Shown: positions 31,043 to 38,853 of the stretch, piece after piece
Layout of the letters: the number at the start of each line of letters is the position of its first letter
How positions within the stretch are numbered: the first letter of the stretch is position 1
Assembly (NCBI GenBank): GCA_018398765.1
Contig: JAHBMJ010000917.1
Location: 1 to 38,853 of the forward strand
Direction: 5' to 3'
From: Chromera velia
Lineage: Eukaryota; Sar; Chromeraceae
Length of the DNA: 38,853 nucleotides
Translations under genes and position numbers: made by a program
Notes under the pieces: model-generated
Told to the model about the DNA's origin: nothing
Database searches by the model: none
Seen by the model: only the letters and a program-made list of their open reading frames with translations

Positions 31043-31247
31043 CGCGCGCGGCGTCAGTAAGTGAGTGCGTGCCTGCGTGCGGATTGCCTTCAGCCAGCCT
31101 GTGTTTATGCCGTTACGTGTCTCTCTGCTATGTCTCGATGCAGGCGACGACTCTGCCTCTGTCGCCCCCTCCGCCGCTGCTTCTTCCGCCACTGGTGCCG
31201 CTACGGAGAAAGCGAAGAAGAAGAAGAAGGACAGGTTCAAATTCTAA
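25955..31247 (+). CDS. SF3B2: Splicing factor 3B subunit 2 (SF3b145/CUS1), 10 exons, 671 aa
   Basis: Exons: 25955-26551, 26916-27074, 27591-27674, 28003-28132, 28484-28606, 29012-29146, 29543-29683, 29881-30000, 30398-30820, 31144-31247 (TAA). All introns are GT..AG and the frame closes to 672 codons. SF3B2 is part of the U2 snRNP SF3b complex, binds SF3B4 and helps hold U2 at the branch site in the nucleus. The signature DUF382 region spans exons 1-4: 'RPDVVELWDTTSPDPHFL', 'YRNSVEVPRHWGQKSKYM', 'FILPEYIEATGIAKIRE', 'YGDLYYEGKE'. The PSP domain follows in exons 5-6: 'PPPWLHNMQKVGPPPSYP' and 'GGWGKPPVD'. Then 'GALWGEFE' and an acidic stretch. The C-terminus 'KKKKKDRFKF' mirrors the basic -FKF end of other SF3B2 proteins. 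No N-terminal SAP domain is seen. It is shorter than animal SF3B2 (about 900 aa) and longer than yeast CUS1. Confidence 0.95.
27771..27820. other. Assembly gap (50 N) in SF3B2 intron 3
   Basis: Fifty Ns are flanked on both sides by runs of C, so the gap probably marks an unresolved poly-C tract. It lies inside intron 3 (27675-28002) and does not touch coding sequence. The round number suggests a placeholder length. Confidence 0.95.
30987..31051. repeat. (TG)n followed by (CG)n in SF3B2 intron 9
   Basis: An uninterrupted TG tract at about 30987-31034 passes into a CG alternation at about 31034-31051. Such alternating purine-pyrimidine DNA is prone to left-handed (Z) structure. A smaller TG tract lies at 30130-30151 in intron 8. 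Confidence 0.9.
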
Positions 31248-31761
31248 AAGCGAGACTGGCCGCCCAGGGAAACAGGCACATCAAAAGGGAAGACATGGAC
31301 GCGTGATGAATGTGATTTTTTCCGGGAAAGCCGGAAAATCACATCGACCTGCGTTGAACTCCCAGTTAAATTTTTGTCGACTAACATAAATGTCACAAAA
31401 TATCAAAAAGTGGCAAAAACTGAAGTCACTCAATATGATATGCACCCGAATTTTTTTTTACACTAGTTTTTAGAATAATTTATCAACGAATGAATTAATC
31501 ATAATAATAAACTTTAAATCAAAGTGCATAGTTGTTTGGCTATGTTCGGCTGAATTAACATATCAATCATTGGTACTATAGCATAGCATAGCATTGATGT
31601 TTGTTAAAATCTTTTTTATTTTAATTTATGATTTTTCATTTTTTGTTAAACTTTTGAAAACTACGTACCCTGCAAAAAATAATGAATTTAAAAATGAATT
31701 TAAGTGAATTTACGTGAATTTAAACAGTGAATTAAAACACTGATTTTAGATGCATTTATGT
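31248..31761. other. 3' flank of SF3B2, AT-rich non-coding
   Basis: The SF3B2 3' UTR should begin here. The sequence turns AT-rich at about 31370. GCATA is repeated near 31580-31593 and a GAATTTA-type motif recurs at about 31683-31734. No gene or clear polyadenylation signal is claimed. Confidence 0.45.
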
Positions 31762-32252
31762 AATATCATAGCTTTTTGTCGGATTCTGCCTTTACTGCGC
31801 AGGCAGTCTTTATCTCTTTGCCTCTTTGTCTTCAGCATTTGACTGACAAGGGGAAGAAGACCAACACACCACTTATAATACAAAAGTTGAAGAAACCACT
31901 CTCATGCATATGTCCATTCGATCCCCGGTCAATTTTCAAACGCTGACATCAGGCATCGCATGCGCCCATACACTGATCGCTGCTTGAATTTTTTGCATGC
32001 CAACCCGCACGCGCAGATTATTTTCGCTATGATGCCTAGCTAGCGAAGATGGGTGCTTTAAACTACTCATTGTTTGCGCTAGTGACTAAGCAATCACAAA
32101 CGAAATGCAAACATCACAAGACATGTACAATTGAATCAGCAGCAAGCAGTGCAACCGATATGTATTGAAACGATCAATTCATACAAACACCAACAACCAC
32201 AAACAGCATTAAGCTAGGCATCAAGCCCAATGCAATCAGAAATGAAAAGAAA
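31762..32252 (+). repeat. 0.49-kb dispersed direct repeat, copy 1
   Basis: This segment, from AATATCATAGC to AATGAAAAGAAA, is highly similar throughout to 35984-36474, in the same orientation 4.2 kb away, with a few small indels. A short conserved frame lies in both copies just after a pyrimidine tract and CAG: 'LTDKGKKTNTPLI' here and 'LTDKEKKTNTPLI' in copy 2. No inverted termini or clear target duplication were found, so the element class is unknown. Confidence 0.9.
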
Positions 32253-32535
32253 GAAAAGGGTGATGCCAACACTTCTCCTCTTCTTCATTTTTCTTTTCTT
32301 TCCTTTTCAATGTCCTCTCACACCCAGGCATACTCAAACCACCAAATAAAAGAAAAGAAAAGATGTGGTTTGGACTATAAATAAAACACACCTCAATTTC
32401 ACCCTTCAAGTTCACGAATACCTCCATCCGAGTCTATCACACCGACATACACCGACCAACTTCTTGTCTCTCCTCTTCATTATTCTATTATTTTCATTTC
32501 TCTCCAACTATCTCTATCCCTTCTTTATCTTTCAT

Positions 32536-32567
<32 letters not shown>

Positions 32568-34112
32568 AGAGACAGTCCTCAGACGGAGAGAGATAGAGAG
32601 AGAGAGAGAAAGCAGACAGTCTAAAAGATTCAGAGACTGTAAGACAGAAAAATTAATTCACAAAACTGTGTTACAGACACCAGTTCACTGAACATCAAGA
32701 ACCACTTCCCCAATCACCTTTTCTTTCATCCTTAAACTCCAACTCAACTCCCAATACAACCACTACATTGTTATCAAATAAATCTGTCATTAACAGTACC
32801 GCCGCCACTCCTGCTTCACACTCAGGTGCAATTCAAAGGCAGCAAAGAGCCGAAGGTGCTCGGATCTCTCACCATCAGAACCCTTGACAAACACACTATC
32901 AGAAAAAGAAAACAAAAGCCTACAAAGTTCTCACACAAGACAAAGCCTTCTTTTTCCACTAACTGAAGCAAACTAAAGCCCTTTTTCAGTTTACAACAGG
33001 ACGCTTATCATGACATCACCAAAGACAACAACCAGTCTCCATTCACTGCTCCAACAACCAATCTCCTTCACCAAACTCTTCTCTTCTTCATCTTCAGATC
33101 ACTCCAGACTCCAGCTGCATCCAGCAAACAGAACCTTAAACTTCACTACAAACGCAGCACCGTGTACTCTCCTCCGCTAAGCACACACGCTTGCCCATTA
33201 GACAAGTTCGGATGCGTCCCGGCCTTGAGGGCCGTGGCGCGTGGAGGGCGCGCTGGAAGCGCGCTGTTCGGGTTTGTGAGAGCATCAGCTAAAGTGTACC
33301 AAATGCACCATGCATGTCCGGCCATCACGGGAAGAGCAACTTAGTTTGTTATGTCATGTTATGTCATCCACTGACTCAGAGCTGCAATTCCAGCGTCATT
33401 TGTGCAAATCTTTATGTACACATAGTACACAATACGTATATAGCAGTCTGAAAACAGGCGTGGACAACTATATTATGAAAAATTATGAACGATAATAGTT
33501 TTAAAATATTCTAAAGATAGCGAGACCGGGCCAGTAAGTTGTTTTATAATATTTTGCACCTACCGAAAAGAAATTTCACGATGCATAATATGTTTTAATT
33601 ATCACAATGTAGATCAAATTATAGGCTAAATCAAACAGATACTAAATTTTTGGAAATTTAAGCTATACTCCAGTGAGTCTTAAGAAAAACAAATGTTTGA
33701 AAGAAACTTTTTTTCTTTTTTTGTTTTCAACAAAAAATGTATAAAAAAAAAACATGTGGATAAAAAAAAATTCACCAACCTAAGGATTTGATTAACTATA
33801 ACTATGACGCACCATCGTTATTTATATTCAGAGCTAGCTGGATACTTCTAACGTTAGGCACGGAAAAGTTGTTATTTTCTAGGATGCCACGCTACACTGT
33901 TTTAATCAACACTTCAAATCAAAAGCTTCAATGATGAAGAAGGATTTGATTAAAAAAAAACAAAAACTGAATCACTGATGAAATCTATTGAAGATCATTT
34001 TTATGTATAAGTTACAACATAACCCCATTTTTTAAAATAATTTTTTTGAATTGAATAAAGAATGTAATGACAGTAATACATTGTAATCACATCGATCTAC
34101 TTAATTCTAATT
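32253..34112. other. Non-coding region between repeats
   Basis: A (GACA)n tract lies at 32537-32572, followed by a GA-rich tract. Then comes a CA/CT-rich stretch to about 33170. A GC-rich patch at 33205-33272 has perfect short hairpins (GCGCGC-TGGAA-GCGCGC near 33249-33265 and GGCC-TTGA-GGGCC near 33221). The rest to 34112 is AT-rich. No coding region is supported. Confidence 0.5.
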
Positions 34113-34644
34113 CTAATATATTTCTACATATATATATTTTGACACTGGTTTTTCTAGTGAGATTTTTGTGTAAAGTTCTGAGTCGGCGTGAAAACCGGTG
34201 ACGAGAAGGTCCTCAAAAGGATGAGCTGAACCTCGCGCTACTGTATCCTTCGATTTTGTCTGAGAAAGAGAAGAAGAATGAGCATTCCTTTGTAATTTCA
34301 GAAGACATTGTGAAGATGACAAGACGTGTAACCAGTTCAAAAGAGAATGAAAGGAAGAAAGGCAGGAAGGCACTAAGAAGAGGTATGCACAGACTACTAC
34401 ATGTGCTTCTGTATACAAAGGAATATGGGGGGAAGATATACTTTCGAGGTATGAAGGATAAAAAGAAGATGAAGAGACAGAGATGCAATTTCTTCACCAT
34501 TCGCGATAAAGATAGAAAGAGAAACATATGCGATGGGATTGGCAGCAGCTGGAGTTCTCGGGGTAGGCAGTCATGCTCGTCGGATATAAGCGAACAGTGA
34601 CGGAGGAGAACATGCCGACAAACGTCAAGGAGTACATCCATGCG

Positions 34645-34681
<37 letters not shown>

Positions 34682-34701
34682 ACACAGACAGACAGACACA
34701 C

Positions 34702-34737
<36 letters not shown>

Positions 34738-34770
34738 ACACACATACACACACATGCCCAGAGAGACTCT

Positions 34771-34806
<36 letters not shown>

Positions 34807-34960
34807 GAGAGAGACTTTGACAGATATACAGACATACATACATACACACACATACATATATACACACACACATATACACACACACATATATATACATACA
34901 GATACATATACGTACGTACATACACACATACACATACATATGCACGCACATACCATTCAC
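34645..34960. repeat. Compound (CA)n / (GA)n / (ACATAC)n microsatellite
   Basis: A long CA tract with GACA interruptions (about 34645-34752) is followed by a GA tract (about 34768-34814) and then by ACATA-type repeats to about 34940. Long frames on both strands here encode only Thr/His or Val/Cys/Tyr strings and are not genes. Confidence 0.95.
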
Positions 34961-35094
34961 ATACAGAAACGCAAATGTGTACAGATCATGCACAGCACAT
35001 GCACATGCATAGAAAAGCAAGAAGAGATATTCATAGATATATGGAGAGAAGGAGTGAGCGAGCGAGCTGAAGAAAAAGGAAGGGAAAGATAGAG

Positions 35095-35144
35095 AAAAAG
35101 AGACAGAAGAAAAGAAAAAAAAAGAGAGAGAGGGACACACACAC

Positions 35145-35177
<33 letters not shown>

Positions 35178-35232
35178 AAGAGAGGGGGGGGGGAGGAAGG
35201 GAGGGAGGGAGGGACGGAGTGAAAGAGAGATC
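35095..35232. repeat. (GA)n-rich purine tract
   Basis: Purine-rich repeat with GAGA, GACAGA and a G-run (about 35184-35194) followed by GGGAGGGA units. It can form triplex-type structures. No coding content. Confidence 0.85.
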
Positions 35233-35454
35233 GATATGCTTGCCTCTACTGCCTCAGAAAAACAGTGTCACTCCGATTCGTCTCCTTTTCGTGGGTCTTT
35301 TTGAAAAAGTACAGGCAATTTTGAAAGAGAGTAGCGAATGCACACTAAAATGAAAACGCTCCTGCTCTGACATATCCTGATTTGGTGAAGAGAAGTGAAA
35401 CAGGGTTAGAGACGGGGAGCCGGATGATTGAACGAGAGAATGTCAAGAAGAACT

Positions 35455-35792
35455 GCAAGTTTCCGCAGTAGGTGGGGGCCTCGTTTGTTTGAAACAAAAT
35501 GTCTTGGTGAAAGAAGTAGATGTTTTAGAGAACTGAGTAGCGTTCTCCCATGCCAAACTTGCAGCCAAAGTGACTGTCAGAGGTGCCGAAGTGGACTCCT
35601 GCGTGCTTGCAAGCCGCATGGCACGGGCCCACCAAAGACTCCAGCACTGAGTGAGTCGGTCGGACCCACTACCGCATGTGGACAAACGGGAAAAAAAGTG
35701 CGGACAAAATGTGCTCACTGTATTAATTGAGGGGATCTCCAGACCACGAATCTACAGAACAAGCCAACGACCCAACAGATACCACTAAAAAC
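35455..35792 (+). pseudogene. Unidentified degraded coding-like frame next to repeat copy 2
   Basis: One plus frame reads like protein over about 100 codons: 'VLVKEVDVLEN', stop at about 35536, 'VAFSHAKLAAKVTVRGAEVD', 'CVLASRMARAHQRLQH', stop at about 35650, then 'DPLPHVDKREKKCGQNVL'. The balanced composition and charged-helix pattern differ from the surrounding simple repeats. I do not recognise the family. A transposon-derived remnant is plausible because it ends about 190 bp before the second copy of the 0.49-kb repeat. Confidence 0.3.
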
Positions 35793-35983
35793 AACAAATG
35801 TCAACTAGTGCAGATTGGCATCGTGACAAAGAGGAACAAAGAGCCCAAGTTTGTCATACAAAGCGTCAACAGAAGCAAAAGAAAGCCGAATCGGATACTA
35901 AGCCAAAGCTGTATATGGATCTGAGTATAGTATCAATGTCTGCTGCAATGCAGTATGTCCCACAGGAACCTGCACCACTATTA

Positions 35984-36474
35984 AATATCATGGCTTTTTG
36001 TCTGATTCTGCCTTCACTACGCAGGTACTCTTTGTTTCTTCGCCTCTTTGTCTTCAGTATTTGACTGACAAGGAGAAGAAGACCAACACACCACTTATAA
36101 TGCAGAAGCTCAAGAAACCACTCTCATGCATATACGCATTCGATCCCCGGATATCCCCGGTCAATTTTCAAACGCTGACATCAGGCATCGCGTGCGTCCA
36201 TACACTGATCGCTGCTTAAATTTTTCGTGTGTCAACGTACGCGCGTGCAGATTATTTTCGCTATGATGCCTAGCTGGCAAAGATGGGTGCCTTAAACTAC
36301 TCATTGTTTACGCAAGTGACCAAGCAATCACAAACAAAATACAAACATCATAAGACATGCACAATTGAATCAGCAGCAAGCAGTGCAACCGACATGTATT
36401 GAAACGATCAATTCATGCAAATACCAACAACCATAAATAGCATCAAGCCCAACGCAATCAGAAATGAAAAGAAA
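35984..36474 (+). repeat. 0.49-kb dispersed direct repeat, copy 2
   Basis: Partner of 31762-32252. Differences include a 10-bp tandem duplication around CCCCGGATATCCCCGG (36146-36161) and a 12-bp deletion near 36441. The opposite strand and other frames show no long coding sequence. Confidence 0.9.
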
Positions 36475-37429
36475 CTGAAGGAATTTCTTTGGCAATGCGA
36501 GAAGACAGAAGAAGGATTGGTAAAAGCGCAAACAAATGAATCGGAAAAGTTAAACTTTGGGGAACTGAGTTTAAAGAAAGAGTTTTGATGGAGTGTTTAA
36601 AGTAGGAGTTCTTTGAAAGGATAGAAGACGTGCGGGATATACCTCTGCACAATTAAGGTCTTTTTGATTAAAAAGGTAGCCTTTTTTCAATGAAAGAACT
36701 GATTCAGAAGTCTTTTGAAGGTTCTGTCCTATATCCCCTCTGTCTCTTTTCTCTCTTTTTGATTGTCCAACCTGTTATGAAGCCGCAATTGATCAGCTGT
36801 ATCAGGGTGATCGAAGTCGTGCCTATTTTCATCGCTGGTAGTCTTAGGACGGAACAAATCGACAAACTAGGTTAGATCCACCCCTCATATATGGGGACGC
36901 GGCATGCATAAAAAAACCTCCAATCATTGTAATTATACTCAAAAAAAAAAAAAAGGGGTGACGCCAACAACTTTCTTTGACGTAGTGTGGGGCAACATGC
37001 GCAAAAAGGATTGACAAATACATTTTGAGCATTAATTCATTCAAGTTATATGTTTAACATTAGATTATTTCGGATACTAGTTCCGATAACATCAATTTTT
37101 TGTTCTAAATGTACTACACATATGAAAATATTATTTCCACATATCTTACTAGATATCTTGTCATACACTATATAGTAGTAGTTAATCCGTATTAATCTAT
37201 TTCAATCAGTTCCAGTAACTTTCAGATAGTTTTACAAATAGATCTTCGTTTCTTAGCTAGTTTCCTAGGAGTACCCAAGATAACTCAGGAGCCTGGTTCC
37301 ATAGGGACTCTGGTTCAGAAAACTACCTCTACTGCCAGCAGGGCGCCATGAGGTCGACGTCACCAGGGCCTAGACCAGGGCACCATGTGTGGATCAAGTC
37401 ATCTTATCTATAAAGAGACCAGGTCCTGG
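36475..37429. other. AT-rich intergenic DNA
   Basis: No gene is supported. A poly-A run lies at about 36941-36953, followed by GGGGTGACGCCAACAAC, which echoes GGGTGATGCCAACAC at 32258-32272 beside repeat copy 1. A less AT-rich stretch at about 37270-37400 precedes the satellite array. Confidence 0.45.
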
Positions 37430-38380
37430 AGTGGGGGAAGTCGAAAGCCTCCCTACAGCCAACAGTCTATACAGACATGGTTGAGAAGTGCAACCCGATT
37501 GACGGCTGCCGACAAACTCAGCCCTGCTTATTGATCTGTTGGAGGACAGACACGGAAGGGGAGACAGAAGAAAAAACTTGTGAAGGGGTTGAGTGGGGTG
37601 TGTGAATGCTTCCAACAGTCTACACAGACATGGTTAAGAAGTGTAATCTAATTGACGGCTGCCAGCAAACTCAGCCCTGCTTATCGATCTGTTGGAGGAC
37701 AGACACGGAAGGGGAGGCAGAGGAAGGAACTCATGAAGGGGTTAAGCAGGGTATGTGAATGCTTTCAACAAACCACATAGACATGGTTGAGAAGTGTAAT
37801 CCGATTGACGGCTGCCAACAAACTTAGCCCTGCTTATCGATCTGTTGGAGGACAGACATAGAAGGGGAGGTAGAGGAAGGAACTTGCAAAAGGGTTGAGT
37901 GGGGTGTATGAATGCTTTCAACAGTCTACACAGACATAGTTGAGAAGTGCAATCCGAATTGGATTGACAGCTGCCAACAAACTCAGCCCTGCTTTACCCT
38001 GTTTATCGATCTATTGGAGGATAGACACGGAAGGGGAGGCAGAAGAAGGAACTCACGAAGGGGTTGAGTGAGGTGTGTGAATGCTTCTAACAGTCTACAC
38101 AGACATGGTTGAGAAGTGCAATCTAATTGACAGCTGCTGGCAAACTCAGCCCTGCTTATCGATCTGTTGGAGGACAGACATGGAAGGGGAGGCCTAGGAG
38201 GAGGCAGAGGAAGGAACTCGCGAAGGGGTTGAGTGGGGTGTGTAAATACTTTCAACAGTCTATACAGACATGGTTGAGAAGTATAATCCGATTGACGGCT
38301 ACCGACAAACTCAGCCCTGCTTATCGATCTGCTAGGGGACAGATATGGAAGGGGAGGCAGAAGAAGGAAAAAGATGAAGG
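37430..38380. repeat. 153-bp satellite array, about six units
   Basis: The anchor AACAGTCTAnACAGACATGG (or its variant) starts at 37461, 37614, 37767, 37920, 38089 and 38254. The first three intervals are exactly 153 bp; the fourth is 169 and the fifth 165 because of insertions of 16 and 12 bp. Units differ by scattered substitutions. Because 153 is divisible by three, one minus-strand frame stays open through several units, giving 51-residue protein repeats containing 'NRSISRAEFV'. Whether this is ever translated is unknown. Confidence 0.95.
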
Positions 38381-38392
38381 AACCTACCGGTG

Positions 38393-38660
38393 ACTCTTTT
38401 CTCCTCTTCTGATACTCGTTCCTCTTGCTCTGGTAGCTGCCGTGACGGTCTTTTAACGCTTTCCCGTCCTCTTTTTTGACCTTTTTAGTCGAGTTCCGAA
38501 TGGAACTCGCTGTGAACAGGGTCTCCATAGCTTATGATATAGAGGCCGCGGTTTTGTCTGCCTTTGTCTTTGTCAGCTTGGAGAGAGGTTCAAAGACAAC
38601 AAATTGCTCATCCTCCCACGTTCCTCCTACTCTCTTGTTATCCAGAAAAAGTTCCCACCT
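38393..38660 (-). pseudogene. Possible unidentified exon or pseudogene at right end
   Basis: A minus frame from 38660 to 38393 has protein-like composition: 'WELFLDNKRVGGTWEDEQFV', 'FEPLSKLTKTKADK', TAA at 38534-38532, then an ATG at 38528 and 'ETLFTASSIRNSTKKVKK' with 'KDRHGSYQSKRNEYQKR'. It ends at a good donor (GTAGGT) at 38392-38387, just before the satellite array, and a possible acceptor CCTAG lies at 38660-38656. Either the gene starts at 38528 and the upstream frame is 5' UTR, or the TAA is a mutation. No family is recognised. Confidence 0.3.
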
Positions 38661-38853
38661 AGGTTCTCACTCACACTAGGAGACTGCTGGAGGAGGTCAG
38701 CTCCTGAATTGCTGAAAATGGTCGTTTAAAACAAATCAGCACTTGCGCCCAAAGGCCAACTGATTGATTTCAAGGTTCCACGATATAATGAGACCTACCA
38801 GACTTTAACATCATTTCGGACTTTGAAATATAGGAATAACATAGGGTGTTCTA
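38661..38853. other. Right window edge, no feature seen
   Basis: Only short frames occur in the last 193 bases. A minus-strand upstream exon of the possible gene at 38393-38660 could lie here (a TTTTCAG acceptor and a GTGAGT donor occur around 38725-38674), but this cannot be supported from so little sequence. Confidence 0.25.

Noticed and set aside
33205-33345. tRNA or structured RNA at the GC-rich hairpins
   Set aside because: Short perfect stems occur, but no cloverleaf with A and B boxes can be drawn.
34213-35142. Long ORFs (150-247 codons) on both strands
   Set aside because: They are translations of CA/GA microsatellites (Val/Cys/Tyr or Thr/His strings) with no domain features.
37430-38380. 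CRISPR-like array
   Set aside because: The whole 153-bp unit is repeated with no unique spacers, and the host is eukaryotic; this is satellite DNA.

Overview
This 38.9-kb window looks like nuclear DNA of a unicellular eukaryote. Both large host genes are cut by many short introns (17 and 9, about 200-660 bp each) with GT..AG ends. The window is also rich in microsatellites and in Ty3/gypsy and hAT transposable elements, and it has one 50-N assembly gap. Intron style, gene content and repeat load would suit a chromerid or related alveolate alga, but nothing here proves the lineage. Host genes use the standard genetic code.

Layout. (1) 1-675, minus: the N-terminal 225 codons of a hAT-family transposase (BED zinc finger plus hAT N-terminal region), running off the left edge. 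(2) About 1.6-7.2 kb, plus: a decayed Ty3/gypsy chromovirus (gag, protease, RT, RNase H, integrase, chromodomain). It stays in one frame for 4.5 kb but carries 17 stops. (3) 8549-16988, minus: an 18-exon gene for a MIC60/mitofilin-like inner-membrane protein (804 aa assembled). (4) 18.2-23.8 kb, minus: a second chromovirus with stops and frameshifting indels, flanked by 129-bp GC-rich direct repeats. (5) 23772-24100: a small inverted-repeat element with perfect 13-bp TIRs and a perfect 8-bp target duplication, consistent with a hAT MITE. (6) 24388-25140, minus: a COQ11-type atypical short-chain dehydrogenase, head to head with (7) 25955-31247, plus: a 10-exon SF3B2 (SF3b145/CUS1) splicing-factor gene of 671 aa. 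(8) 31.2-38.9 kb: mostly non-coding repeats, namely a 0.49-kb direct repeat in two copies, long CA/GA microsatellites, a 153-bp satellite array of about six units, and a possible unidentified exon at the far right.

The three intact host genes are housekeeping genes: two likely mitochondrial (cristae architecture and coenzyme Q biosynthesis) and one spliceosomal (U2 snRNP SF3b). They do not form an operon. Only the COQ11-like/SF3B2 pair shares an intergenic region that could act as a bidirectional promoter. The rest is transposon biology: two chromoviruses decayed mainly by point changes that look like C-to-T transitions, and hAT-type DNA transposons at two sites.
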